DNA of 64,000 bases from Herbaspirillum sp. meg3 (GCF_002257565.1 NZ_CP022736.1:62001-126000); one strand, 5' to 3'. Positions 16,405 through 25,860 are shown, counted from the first letter of the stretch. Numbers and translations: made by a program. The notes: a model not told the origin generated them from the sequence alone.

Positions 16405-16953
16405 ATGAACGAAAGGCTTTGGAGTTTTTCCGGCGGCGATCACGGGCAATGGCGCGTCACCAGCGTAACCGCCATCACCGGCGCGTCATTGGCCATGGCA
16501 TCCCAGCTCGATGTCGTCAATGGCGTGCCATCCAGTCCCTCCGTATGGACTCTGCAAGGCGTCACCAGCAACGAACGCTATGTGCAGCAAGATGAAAAAC
16601 AGAAGCTCGTTGCCGTTCAGCAAAGTCTGGGACGCGCATCGTCCACGCAAGCTGCACTGATTCCGATTCGCAAGAACGCCGCATGGTGGGCGTTGACCCA
16701 GGATGAGCGGCGCGACATCCTCGAAGCCAAATCACGCCACATCGACATCGGCCTGCGGTATCTGCCGCCGATTGCTCGCCGCTTGCATCACTGTCGCGAT
16801 CTTGCCACGGCTCAACCCTACGATTTTCTGACCTGGTTTGAATTCGCGCCTGAGCACGCCACTGCCTTCGACGATTTGCTCGGTGCTCTGCGCAGCACGC
16901 CGGAATGGGCCTATGTCGAACGCGAAACTGAGGTGCGTTTGCAGCGCAATTGA
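16405..16953 (+). CDS. Chlorite dismutase-like heme protein (short, dimeric type)
   Basis: This 182-residue protein matches the short (cluster II) chlorite dismutase family in length and blocks: WTLQGVTSNERYV, RASSTQAALIPIRKNAAWWAL, SRHIDIGLRYLPPIARRLHHC (probable heme-ligand His) and EFAPEHATAFDDLLGALR. True Cld needs a distal Arg; the position I would expect, in DFLTWFEFA, appears to hold Trp or Thr, so chlorite-degrading activity is doubtful. Most such proteins have no perchlorate context and none is seen here. Role unknown. Confidence 0.8.
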   Translation: MNERLWSFSGGDHGQWRVTSVTAITGASLAMASQLDVVNGVPSSPSVWTLQGVTSNERYVQQDEKQKLVAVQQSLGRASSTQAALIPIRKNAAWWALTQDERRDILEAKSRHIDIGLRYLPPIARRLHHCRDLATAQPYDFLTWFEFAPEHATAFDDLLGALRSTPEWAYVERETEVRLQRN

Positions 16954-17125
16954 GACAGCAGAGTCGTCCGCAAATCCGCACTACGCGATGCTGCGCAGCA
17001 ATAATGTAGCTTTCCGGACAATATATATTTTCGCTGGGTTTAAAACGCGGTAATCTGCATTTAAGCCCGGCGCCATGGGCGAGGGGATACATTAAAACGA
17101 CAGTGAGCGGGGGACGGTCATCATC

Positions 17126-18679
17126 ATGAAACAACTTTCCAACATGCGGATTTCCAGCCGCCTGATTTTCGGTTTTGCCATCGTTCTCATCCTGGCGATC
17201 ATCTCCACGTCGATGGGATTGATCAACGCCCGGCGCAATGCAGAATCCACCCGTGCCATGATGGAGATGCCGCTGGCCAAAGAGCGGCTGGTGGCGGACT
17301 GGTTCGTGCTCACTTATTCGGCGATCGTGCGCACATCGATGATTGCGCGCAGCTCCGACGCCAATCTATCGGAAACCTTCAAGGAAGCCATTGCCGCCAG
17401 TGTCGTGTCCGGCAGCGCCATCATTAAACAGATCGAGCCACGCCTGAGTTCGGAAGACGAAAAGGCCTTGTTCAAGGAAATCGTTGCCGCGCGCGCCAAG
17501 TACCAGACCGCCAAGGAAGTGGTGATGAACACCCGCAAGAACGGTGACGCCGCCGCCGCCGAGAAGGCTTACAAAGAAGTGTTCGAGCCGGCATCCAAGG
17601 CCTATGCCGACAAGGTCAACGCCTTGCTGGCAATGCAGCGCAAGGCCATCGACCAGATGGCGCTCGACATCGACCGCACCAATACCCACGGCATGCAGCT
17701 GATGATGGTGCTGGGAGTCCTGTTGGTCATCATCAGCGTCGTCGCGGTACTGATTATTTCGCGCAGCATCACGACGCCGTTGAAGCGCGCATTGCAAGTC
17801 GCCAAGATGGTGGCGGCAGGCGACCTCACCGCCCATATCGAGAAGCAGGGCAAGGATGAAATTGCCGAACTGATGCAGGCGCTCGACGAGATGAACGAAG
17901 CGTTGCGCAAGATCGTGTCGGAAGTACAGATGGGCACCGAATCGATTTCGACCGCCGCCAACGAAATCGCCTCCGGCAATTTCGACCTCTCTTCACGCAC
18001 CGAACAGCAGGCCGGTTCGCTGGAAGAAACCGCTGCTTCGATTGAACAGCTGACCTCCACCGTCAAGCAGAACGCCGAGAACGCGCGTCAGGCCAACGAA
18101 CTCGCACAGAGCGCATCCGACGTCGCCGTCAAAGGTAGTGGGGTCGTATCACAGGTAGTCGACACCATGGGCGCCATCAACGAATCGTCGAACAAGATCG
18201 TCGACATCATCAGTGTCATCGATGGCATTGCCTTCCAGACCAACATCCTCGCCTTGAATGCTGCCGTGGAAGCAGCACGCGCCGGCGAACAGGGCCGCGG
18301 CTTTGCGGTGGTGGCGTCGGAAGTGCGTAGCCTGGCGCAACGCAGCGCGGCCGCCGCCAAGGAAATCAAGACACTGATCGGCGACTCGGTGGAAAAGGTC
18401 GGCTCCGGCAGCAAGCTGGTGGAGCAAGCCGGTGCGACCATGAGCGAGATGGTGGAAAGCGTCAAGCGCGTCACCTTGATCATGGGCGAAATCGCCACCG
18501 CCAGCCACGAACAAAGCGCCGGTATCGAACAGATCAACCAGGCCGTGACCGAGATGGACAACACCACGCAACAGAACGCTGCGCTGGTGGAGCAGGCAAC
18601 CGCCACGTCGGAACTTCTGCAAGCCCAGGCCGGCAAACTGGCCGAGGCCGGACGGCAATTCAAACTGGGGCGCGTCTGA
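17126..18679 (+). CDS. Methyl-accepting chemotaxis protein, 4-helix-bundle sensor, no CheR tether
   Basis: This 517-residue chemoreceptor has TM1 near residues 13-33, a periplasmic four-helix-bundle-type domain of about 155 residues (4HB_MCP), TM2 near 192-212, HAMP, then a class-36H signalling domain with the invariant tip IDGIAFQTNILALNAAVEA and GRGFAVVASEVRSLAQR. It has no C-terminal xWExF pentapeptide, unlike the other two MCPs in the window. It feeds CheA/CheW; ligand unknown. I found no convincing sigma-28 promoter upstream. Confidence 0.93.
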   Translation: MKQLSNMRISSRLIFGFAIVLILAIISTSMGLINARRNAESTRAMMEMPLAKERLVADWFVLTYSAIVRTSMIARSSDANLSETFKEAIAASVVSGSAIIKQIEPRLSSEDEKALFKEIVAARAKYQTAKEVVMNTRKNGDAAAAEKAYKEVFEPASKAYADKVNALLAMQRKAIDQMALDIDRTNTHGMQLMMVLGVLLVIISVVAVLIISRSITTPLKRALQVAKMVAAGDLTAHIEKQGKDEIAELMQALDEMNEALRKIVSEVQMGTESISTAANEIASGNFDLSSRTEQQAGSLEETAASIEQLTSTVKQNAENARQANELAQSASDVAVKGSGVVSQVVDTMGAINESSNKIVDIISVIDGIAFQTNILALNAAVEAARAGEQGRGFAVVASEVRSLAQRSAAAAKEIKTLIGDSVEKVGSGSKLVEQAGATMSEMVESVKRVTLIMGEIATASHEQSAGIEQINQAVTEMDNTTQQNAALVEQATATSELLQAQAGKLAEAGRQFKLGRV

Positions 18680-18699
18680 CCGGTTGCAATGCGCAATGT

Positions 18700-18735
18700 A
18701 AAACGGGCGCCTTTTTACAGGCGCCCGTTTTATTT
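18700..18735. terminator. Bidirectional terminator between convergent MCP genes
   Basis: AAAACGGGCGCC (18700-18711), 8-nt loop, GGCGCCCGTTTT (18720-18731) and then ATTTT. It has T-runs on both sides and lies between the two convergent chemoreceptor genes. Confidence 0.88.
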
Positions 18736-18763
18736 TGTCATCATGAGTGACGGTGATGTCCCG

Positions 18764-20506
18764 TCAGAATGTTTCCCAATCTTCCGAGCCGTCGTTGACC
18801 GGTTTTCTGGCCGGTTGCGGCGGCGGGATAAGGCGTGTAGCAGGTTCTCTTGAACCGCGTGTGATCGCCGCAGGACGTTCCGGCGAGACATTCCTGAGCG
18901 GCGAGCGTGTTGCGGCGCCGGAGTTTGCACGCGGTGCTGTATAAGATGGTGTGATAGCAACACCATTGGCATCCAGCTTGAACACACTGACAACCTGCGC
19001 CAGACGCGCGGCCTGGTCCTGTAGCGAACCCGCCGCCGCAGCAGCCTGCTCGACCAGCGCTGCATTTTGCTGCGTGACCTGGTCCATTTGTGTAATGGCG
19101 TGATTGACCTCGGCGATGCCCGTGCTTTGTTCCTGCGTTGCGGCGCTGATTTCTGCAACGATATCGCTGACGCGTTTGACACTGCTGACGACGTCGGACA
19201 TTGTCTTGCCGGCCTGCTCTACCAGACGCGTGCCGGAGCCGACCTTGTCGACGGAATCGTCGATCAGCGATTTGATTTCCTTGGCGGCCGATGCCGAGCG
19301 TTGCGCCAGGCTGCGCACTTCCGACGCCACCACCGCAAAGCCGCGGCCCTGTTCGCCGGCGCGTGCTGCTTCTACGGCAGCATTCAAGGCGAGGATGTTG
19401 GTCTGGAAAGCGATGCCGTCAATCACGCTGATGATGTCGACGATACGGCGCGAAGATTCGTTGATGGCGTCCATGGTATCGACCACCTGCCCGACCACGT
19501 TACCGCCTTCAACGGCGACTTTGGATGCCGACAAGGCGAGTTGATTGGCTTCGCGCGCGTTGTCGGCGTTCTGCTTGACGGTGGAGGTCAGCTGTTCGAC
19601 GGCAGAGGCGGTTTCTTCCAGCGAACCGGCTTGCTGCTCGGTGCGCGAAGACAGATCGAGATTGCCGGTCGCGATTTCGGAGGACGCGGTGGCGATGGTG
19701 TCGGCGCCCGAGCGCACTTCGCGCACGGTCTTGAGCAGGTTCTGCGTCATGTCGTGCAGGCCTTGCAGCAACTGGCCTATTTCATCCTTGCGATCCACCA
19801 CGACATGCGTGCTGAGATCGCCTGCTGCGACGGCTGCCGTAGCTTGTACGGCGCGGTGCAGTGGACGCGTGATGCCCTCGGCCAGGCGCCATGAAATCAC
19901 GATACCCAGCAGCAGCGCAATGACGCCGACCGCGATCAGGATCGCGCGGCCGGAACGATATTGATCGTCGACGATAGCGGCATTGCGATTGATCACATCC
20001 TTTTGGTGAATGGCCACCGCATTGACACGTGCCGAGTATTCCTTCATGGCTGGAATCAGCTTGCTGTCGAGTTCGGCCAAGGCGCCGGCTTCATCGCCAG
20101 CCTCTTTCATTTTGAAAACCTTGTTGCGCAAATCGTTGTATACCTTGCGCTGATCCAGCAGCGCGTTAAACAATTTTCGCCCTTCGTCGGACTTGACCAT
20201 CTCATCGAGCTGCTTCTGAACGGCGCTGGTGCGATCGACAGTCCCGGCAACCTGATCCTTGAAGAACTTTTGATGATCGGCGTTATTGCTCTTGATGAAC
20301 GCCACGGTGCGCACGCCATTGGCGTCGATATTGGCGGCCCATTCGGAGGCCAGCCGTTCTTTCTGAAGATCCTGGCTGATCATGCTTGCGGTGCGGCTGC
20401 CGATATCCTGCAGGCGCCATACGCCGATCACCGTCATCAACACCAGCAGGGATAACACCAGCGCAAAGCCGAGTCCCAGTCGCGAACCAATACGGATATT
20501 TTTCAT
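18764..20506 (-). CDS. Methyl-accepting chemotaxis protein with C-terminal DWETF
   Basis: This 580-residue chemoreceptor starts MKNIRIGSRLGLGFALVL; the ATG at 20506 has GGACGAGAC upstream. It has TM1 at about residues 10-32, a 4HB-type sensor, TM2 near 190-210, HAMP, and a signalling domain with IDGIAFQTNILALNAAVEA. A roughly 60-residue flexible Pro/Arg-rich tail ends in DWETF, a CheR/CheB-binding pentapeptide like the E. coli NWETF. Its signalling domain is very similar to that of the convergent MCP, suggesting paralogues with different sensors. Ligand unknown. Confidence 0.93.
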   Translation of the reverse strand: MKNIRIGSRLGLGFALVLSLLVLMTVIGVWRLQDIGSRTASMISQDLQKERLASEWAANIDANGVRTVAFIKSNNADHQKFFKDQVAGTVDRTSAVQKQLDEMVKSDEGRKLFNALLDQRKVYNDLRNKVFKMKEAGDEAGALAELDSKLIPAMKEYSARVNAVAIHQKDVINRNAAIVDDQYRSGRAILIAVGVIALLLGIVISWRLAEGITRPLHRAVQATAAVAAGDLSTHVVVDRKDEIGQLLQGLHDMTQNLLKTVREVRSGADTIATASSEIATGNLDLSSRTEQQAGSLEETASAVEQLTSTVKQNADNAREANQLALSASKVAVEGGNVVGQVVDTMDAINESSRRIVDIISVIDGIAFQTNILALNAAVEAARAGEQGRGFAVVASEVRSLAQRSASAAKEIKSLIDDSVDKVGSGTRLVEQAGKTMSDVVSSVKRVSDIVAEISAATQEQSTGIAEVNHAITQMDQVTQQNAALVEQAAAAAGSLQDQAARLAQVVSVFKLDANGVAITPSYTAPRANSGAATRSPLRNVSPERPAAITRGSREPATRLIPPPQPARKPVNDGSEDWETF

Positions 20507-20697
20507 GTTTGTCTCGTCCAGATATTGTTGTTCCCGTACCGGGGATGCACGGGGCAAGACGCATAGTAGTTCAGCACGCAGCGTCGCAATTGAGCGAAAA
20601 AGCCGGTAAAGCGGCGCTTTATAGCCGCTGTAACTGACTACATGACAACGATGTTTGTGTTTGTTGTTGAAAGATCAATCAACGTGACATCAGTCCA

Positions 20698-22434
20698 TCA
20701 GACTGCCGATCTGCCGGTGGTGACGTTGCCGTCATTGCGCACGACGCGATTACGCCCCTGCGATTTGGCGAGATACATCGCGGCATCGGCCAAGCGCAAT
20801 AAGGTGTCCGTGCTCATGCTGTCGTCGACCTGCACGGCGATGACACCGATGCTGCAGGTGACGAAGCCGAAGGGCGAATCTTCGTGCGGAATATGCAGGT
20901 TCTCGATGGCGGCCCGGATATTTTCGGCCAGTTGCATGGCGCGTTCGCTGTCGCTCTCAGCCACGATGACGGAGAACTCTTCGCCGCCGTAACGCGCCGC
21001 CAGGTCGGTGGCGCGGCGCGAGCTGGTGCGCAGGATCTGCGCCACGGTGCGCAGGCAGGCGTCGCCGGCCAGATGGCCGTAGCGGTCGTTGTAATTCTTG
21101 AAAAAATCCACATCCAGCATCAACAGCGCCAGCGGCTTTTGCGATCGTACGGCACGCCGCAATTCGCTGGTCAGCGCTTCGTCGAAACGGCGCCGGTTGG
21201 CGATGCCGGTCAGGCTGTCGGTGGCGCTGAGGGCTTCAAGCTGTTGATTGGCCAGCTCCAGCTCACGCGTGCGCGCGGCAACCTGTTCTTCCAGATGTTC
21301 GTTGTGCTGATAGACCTTGCTGGCCATTTCATTGAAGCGCTGCGACAGCACGGTGATCTCATCCTTACCCTCGTAATCCATGCGGATCAGGTAGTTGCCT
21401 GTCTTGGTCTCTTTCATGACGCCGACCAGCTGTTTGAGCGGCAACGAGATGCTGCGCGCAATGATGAAGGACAGGGCGAACGACACGATGAAGCACAGCA
21501 CACCGATCAGGATGATCTTATTGCGGATCGATCGTACTTCGGCATTGAGCGCATTGAGCGGCGTGGTGCTGACCACCATCCAGTCGGTATGCGGAATCGG
21601 GGCAAAGGCGGCCAGATGTTTCTTCTTGTTGCTGTCCTGATAAGAGGTGAAATCTTTGCCGCCACTGGCGACCGTCTGGGCGATCGCTGCGACCAGACCT
21701 GACTCAACCGCATCGCTGTTGTCCTGGCCGCCGCTGACGACAATACGGCCATCACGGCTGTCGACCACGAACAGCCGTGAGCCATAGCCCAGATCGACTG
21801 AATCAAAGATGCGTGAAAAATGCGTCGGTTTGAGTCCGATGAACAAGGTGCCCGCCCGCCGGTTGTTGCTCTTGAAGAGAATGTCGCGCAGCATCACCAC
21901 GCTCTTCTGACCGGCAGCGGTGCTGTAGACACTCCAGTAGGGCCGGCCCTTCATATCGGGTGCATCCTCGGCGAAATGCGTCACACCGTTGCCGAGTTGT
22001 GCAAAGACTTGCGAATCGATGATCCTGTGCTTGCGATCCAGCACGTATTTCTGGTTGATGTATTCAAAGGAACCGTAGTTCTCTAGCATCAGCCGGGTCA
22101 TGCCCGCGCGTGCCGCGGCGCGATCCGATTCGCTGCCGCTGTAATAAGCCGACAGCGCATTTTGCATGCGTTCGGAAACGACCAGCTCTTCACTGGAGGA
22201 TTCAATTTTCTCGACTTGTTGCAGCATGTTCTGCGCAACCTGCTTGACCACTTCGCCGGCGAAGATACGAATCTTTTCCTGCGAGGCGCTGCTCGATTCG
22301 CGGTAGGCAACGATACCGGCGATCAGCAACGGCACCAGTGATACCAGTACAAAAGAATTGATCAGCCGATAGCGGATCTCAATCTTGCGCAGCAGCTTCA
22401 GGGACACAAAATCCAGCGCCTTCTTCATGGCCAT
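20698..22434 (-). CDS. Diguanylate cyclase with periplasmic dCache sensor
   Basis: This 578-residue protein has TM1 near 25-45, a periplasmic Cache-type sensor of about 270 residues (GRPYWSVYSTAAG, LFIGLKPTHFSRIFDSVDLG), TM2 near 320-345, HAMP, a short coiled coil (HLEEQVAARTRELELANQQLE) and a C-terminal GGDEF domain. The active site reads RYGGEEFSVIVAE and an RxxD inhibitory site (RATD) lies five residues before it, so both activity and product inhibition are expected. It makes cyclic di-GMP. It lies 110 nt downstream of a binding-protein gene on the same strand, which may be its sensory partner. Confidence 0.9.
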   Translation of the reverse strand: MAMKKALDFVSLKLLRKIEIRYRLINSFVLVSLVPLLIAGIVAYRESSSASQEKIRIFAGEVVKQVAQNMLQQVEKIESSSEELVVSERMQNALSAYYSGSESDRAAARAGMTRLMLENYGSFEYINQKYVLDRKHRIIDSQVFAQLGNGVTHFAEDAPDMKGRPYWSVYSTAAGQKSVVMLRDILFKSNNRRAGTLFIGLKPTHFSRIFDSVDLGYGSRLFVVDSRDGRIVVSGGQDNSDAVESGLVAAIAQTVASGGKDFTSYQDSNKKKHLAAFAPIPHTDWMVVSTTPLNALNAEVRSIRNKIILIGVLCFIVSFALSFIIARSISLPLKQLVGVMKETKTGNYLIRMDYEGKDEITVLSQRFNEMASKVYQHNEHLEEQVAARTRELELANQQLEALSATDSLTGIANRRRFDEALTSELRRAVRSQKPLALLMLDVDFFKNYNDRYGHLAGDACLRTVAQILRTSSRRATDLAARYGGEEFSVIVAESDSERAMQLAENIRAAIENLHIPHEDSPFGFVTCSIGVIAVQVDDSMSTDTLLRLADAAMYLAKSQGRNRVVRNDGNVTTGRSAV

Positions 22435-22544
22435 TGCTTTCCGGAAAAGTCGCCTGGCGTTGTAGATCTTGCCACCCGTGCCGGCATCGCTGACGGCATG
22501 GCGGCGTACGCCGATATTGTTAGGGCAGACAGGAAGAGCATCGC

Positions 22545-23861
22545 TTACTTGTTCTCCGTTCTGGCTTCGTGCCGGATCGATTTTTCCAGCGCCAGGGCAG
22601 CCTGGCGCGGCGTCTTTTTCCCCAACAACACATCCTGTAGCAGAGGGTGCAACATGTCGATGGTGTTGGTCGGCAGATAAGAATAATACGGCCCGGCCGT
22701 CAGCGGCGCCTGCGTCGCATGCTGCACGTAGTCGACGATTTGCTGATCGGTGACCGTCTTGCCGCCGACATATTTCAGCGGCGAGACATTTTGCCGCTTG
22801 TTTTGCAGGATGGGATAGCCCCTGTCGTAAATGAATTCGAGAAATTTCATCGCCGCCTTTTTGTTGCGCGTCTCGCAGACGGCAAAACCGGTTTCGCTGC
22901 CGACGACCGGCACCACGGTTTTCCCCGGAGCATTCCATGGCGGGACAAACGTGCCTGTTTCAAAATGGTTGCCATGCATCAAGTCCCCCGACGACCACGT
23001 GCCCTGAAATGCCATGGCCGCCTTGCCTTCGGCAAACAAGCGGTTACCTTCGTCGTAGCTGGTATTCATGTAGCCGCGTTGGACATAACCCTTGTCGGCG
23101 ATCAGTTTGATCTTGGCGAAAATGTCGACGGCGTCGTCATTGTTCAGGTCGAGGCTGCCGTCGGCGATGCGACGCTTCCAGTCGTTCGGATGACGGGCGA
23201 CGACATTGTTGGCAAAACCGAAGCTGAACGGCCCGTTTGCCAGCATGTTGGGAAACGCGCCCGTCCAGATGATCGGCGTAAAGCCGGCCTTGCGCAATGC
23301 CGCGCAGGCCGCGAGGAATTCTTCAAAGTTGGCAGGCAGCGTTTTGATGCCTGCCTTGCGGAACATGTCCTTGTTGTAATAGATCAGCGTGGCGGCGACA
23401 CCGCCGGAAATGCCGAAGCGTTTGCCGTAGCGATTGGTCCAGTCGGGTTTCAGCGAATCGAGCATGTTGTCCCAGGCCGCGCTGTCGCCCACGTCGGCCA
23501 GAATCCCCTGATTCGCCAGTTCGGCCGAATACGCATTCGGATTGACCGAGACCAGATCCGGCAGATTGTGGGTGGCGACTTTGGGTTTGAGATTTTCTTC
23601 CACCGAGTTGCCGATCATGAACTGCACGTCAACGGTGATGTCCGGGTTTTCCCGGTGGAAAGCATCGGCGATCTTGTGCATTTCTTCCGGCCAGTCCGGC
23701 GCCCATACCAATGCGGTAAGACGTGTACGCGCTGCAGGCGCGAAAGAAGTGCTGTCGGCAGATTGATCGCAGGCCGACAACAAACTGCAACAACAGAGAA
23801 CGGCAATGACGGCAAACGTGGTGAGAACACCCGAGGCTCTTTTTCTTCTTGCGTGACCCAT
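22545..23861 (-). CDS. Extracellular solute-binding lipoprotein, family 1 (sugar type), orphan
   Basis: This 438-residue protein has a lipobox (LLSAC, Cys 31) and the family-1 fold of maltose/oligosaccharide-binding proteins: ENPDITVDVQFM, ATLIYYNKDMFRKAGI, AMAFQGTWSSGDLMHGNHFE and KKAAMKFLEFIYDRGYP. The RBS AGGAAAG supports the start. No permease or ATPase gene is near; the downstream gene on the same strand is a dCache diguanylate cyclase, so a signalling rather than transport role is plausible. Substrate unknown, probably a carbohydrate. Confidence 0.85.
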   Translation of the reverse strand: MGHARRKRASGVLTTFAVIAVLCCCSLLSACDQSADSTSFAPAARTRLTALVWAPDWPEEMHKIADAFHRENPDITVDVQFMIGNSVEENLKPKVATHNLPDLVSVNPNAYSAELANQGILADVGDSAAWDNMLDSLKPDWTNRYGKRFGISGGVAATLIYYNKDMFRKAGIKTLPANFEEFLAACAALRKAGFTPIIWTGAFPNMLANGPFSFGFANNVVARHPNDWKRRIADGSLDLNNDDAVDIFAKIKLIADKGYVQRGYMNTSYDEGNRLFAEGKAAMAFQGTWSSGDLMHGNHFETGTFVPPWNAPGKTVVPVVGSETGFAVCETRNKKAAMKFLEFIYDRGYPILQNKRQNVSPLKYVGGKTVTDQQIVDYVQHATQAPLTAGPYYSYLPTNTIDMLHPLLQDVLLGKKTPRQAALALEKSIRHEARTENK

Positions 23862-24238
23862 GAATCTTTCCTGAGACCTTCCCCAATCTGGCTACCGATA
23901 AAAACATTCTGCGTAGTACGGAGAAGTGTTCGTCCAGCTTTTTATGCCATCTTTATTTAATATTCAGTGTGCCATCTTTTGTCTATTTTGCAGGCGAATG
24001 TTGAGAATGCTGTAGAAAAATTTATATCTTCGTTGTCGCCGCGCCATGCTTTGCCTGTATTCGGCTCGCGCCTGGTGATCTGCTGTTTATCCGGCCACAG
24101 CGCTTGCCGGAAGGTTTGTCTCTCAGACGGTATAATGGCGGTCGCCGCAAGCTGTCTCGCGGCACTCAATTTGCGCAAAGCATTCCCTCTCCTCTGGTTC
24201 AACCGTCTTTAGCATCAGACGGCATTTGTCATTTTTTC
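23862..24238. other. Divergent gap with promoter, no gene
   Basis: This 377-bp gap lies between the binding-lipoprotein gene (minus) and the Bcr gene (plus). A perfect TATAAT occurs at 24131-24136 for the plus strand. The ORF reading through here in the Bcr frame lacks family similarity and is taken as non-coding. Confidence 0.5.
24131..24136 (+). promoter_or_regulatory. Candidate -10 box for the Bcr/CflA gene
   Basis: TATAAT lies 103 nt before the chosen start codon. No good -35 is seen at 16-18 nt, so it would need an activator or be weak. It supports the downstream ATG as start. Confidence 0.35.
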
Positions 24239-25465
24239 ATGCAAACAGACTCTTCGCCTTTTCAGGGCAAACGCCTTCCCGGCTGGCTGATCTTGATGGC
24301 CGCATTGACCGCAATGGGCGCCCTGGCGATCGACATGTACCTGCCCAGTTTTTCCTTCATCGCCAAGGATCTCGGCGTGGGCAGCAACACGATTCAACTC
24401 ACGCTGTCGACCTTCCTGATTGGCCTGGCGTTCGGGCAAATGTTCTACGGCCCGATCAGTGACCGCTTCGGCCGCAAGCCGCCGCTGTATTTCGGCATCT
24501 GTCTGTACGTCATCTCCGCCCTCGGCTGTGCGCTGGCGCCGAATATCGAGACGCTGCTGGTGCTGCGTTTCTTCCAGGGTCTGGGCGGTAGCGCAGGCAT
24601 GGTGATCCCGCGTGCCGTGGTGCGCGACAAGATGGGCGCCGAAGGAGCCGCCCGCGCTTTCTCGATGCTGATGCTGGTGTTCGGCCTGGCGCCGATTCTC
24701 GCGCCGTTCATCGGCGGCCTGCTGCTGACCTTCTCGACCTGGCGCGCGATTTTTGCGACGCTGACCGTGTTCGGCGCCATCTGTCTGATCTGCACTCACC
24801 GCGTGATGGAAGAAACCCGCGATCAGGCACACGTGGTGCCCCTGCATCTGGGGCGCGTGCTGCGTCAGTATCTCGATCTGCTGCGGCATCGCCAGTTCAT
24901 GGCCTACGTTTTGTGCGGCGGTCTGATCCAGGCGGGTTTGTTTGCATATATCTCCGGCGGCCCGTTTGTGATCATCGAACTGCACGGTATCAAGCCGCAG
25001 AACTTCGGCTTCGTTTTCGGCGCCAACGCCATCGGTCTGATCGCCTGTTCGCAGATCAATGCGCGTCTGGTGATCAAACGCAGCGCTGATCGCGTACTGG
25101 GCAAGATCATCTGGATTCCCGCCATCCTGACCACAACGGTGGCCGTACTGGTCGTTTGTGGTTACGAGAGTCTGCCGCTGCTGCTGATCGGTTTCTTCGG
25201 CTTCTTGTCCTGCCATGGCTTTGTCGGCCCCAATGCCTCGGCCATCGCGCTGGCGCAACAAGGCAAGCAGGCCGGCACGGCGGCGGCGTTGATGGGCACA
25301 CTGCAATTCGGTATCGGCATGTTGTCGGGAGTCGTGATGGGTTTGTGGCACGACGGCACGGCCTTGCCGCTGGTCACGGTGATGGCGGTGTGTGGCGTTG
25401 CCGCGCTGCTGCTGTACCGCTACGTTGCGCGTCACACCACGCAGACGGTGACGCGTCAGGCCTGA
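24239..25465 (+). CDS. Bcr/CflA-family multidrug MFS exporter
   Basis: This 408-residue membrane protein has 12 predicted TM helices. Bcr/CflA hallmarks are present: AIDMYLPSFSFIAKDLGV near the N-terminus, the MFS motif A region GPISDRFGRKPPLY and RFFQGLGGSAGMVIPRAVVRD in TM4-5. The start MQTDSSPFQGKRLPGW is chosen because it fits the family length and the upstream frame is not protein-like. Members export drugs such as bicyclomycin, chloramphenicol, or dipeptides by proton antiport. It stands alone. Confidence 0.92.
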   Translation: MQTDSSPFQGKRLPGWLILMAALTAMGALAIDMYLPSFSFIAKDLGVGSNTIQLTLSTFLIGLAFGQMFYGPISDRFGRKPPLYFGICLYVISALGCALAPNIETLLVLRFFQGLGGSAGMVIPRAVVRDKMGAEGAARAFSMLMLVFGLAPILAPFIGGLLLTFSTWRAIFATLTVFGAICLICTHRVMEETRDQAHVVPLHLGRVLRQYLDLLRHRQFMAYVLCGGLIQAGLFAYISGGPFVIIELHGIKPQNFGFVFGANAIGLIACSQINARLVIKRSADRVLGKIIWIPAILTTTVAVLVVCGYESLPLLLIGFFGFLSCHGFVGPNASAIALAQQGKQAGTAAALMGTLQFGIGMLSGVVMGLWHDGTALPLVTVMAVCGVAALLLYRYVARHTTQTVTRQA

Positions 25466-25860
25466 TTGCGTCAGCATGGCTCAATAAGTGTTTCGCAGAT
25501 AACTTCTTGTCTTCTGCTGCTGTCCCAGCGAACGCTGGAACCCAGTGTCGTGAAGACCTCCGATACGACACTGGGTCCTGACTTTCGTCAGGACGACGGT
25601 ATATGCTGAGCATGCACCGGGCGGAGAAATTCGCACCCACTTGCAGATCGCCTCTCCCCTGTTTCATTTCCATTTTTTCCGTGCACGCTTTCGCGCACGC
25701 GCCTGCATGAAATTCGTGCGGCGGCTTTTCTCGGAGCGTTTTTTCGGCGCTCATCTCAACTATTTGCGCTTGCGTTCTTCAACGCCGTAAACCTCGTCCC
25801 GTCTATGTAATCGCCATTTTTCGGGGTAGGTGGCATGTCAATTGCTATATCGGTTCTTGC
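25466..25860. other. Gap with palindromic repeat and GntR promoter region
   Basis: No gene in about 400 bp. It contains the three-stem repeat at 25520-25600 and, closer to the GntR gene, GC-rich imperfect palindromes around 25680-25745. The promoter of the GntR-led cluster should lie here, but no clear -35/-10 pair was identified. Confidence 0.5.
25520..25600. repeat. Three-stem palindromic repeat, long copy
   Basis: It consists of three perfect hairpins in a row: CCAGCG-AA-CGCTGG (25525-25538), ACCCAGTGTCGT/ACGACACTGGGT (25540-25551 and 25565-25576) and GTCCTGAC/GTCAGGAC (25575-25594). A shorter related copy lies at 11721-11767. It is typical of dispersed REP-like intergenic elements. Confidence 0.8.

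Noticed and set aside
16954..17125. Sigma-28 promoter upstream of the first MCP
   Set aside because: TAAAG-like and GCGA-like pieces occur but not with the required spacing.
24104..24238. Extended start of the Bcr/CflA gene
   Set aside because: The added residues are not family-like and would place the TATAAT inside the coding region.
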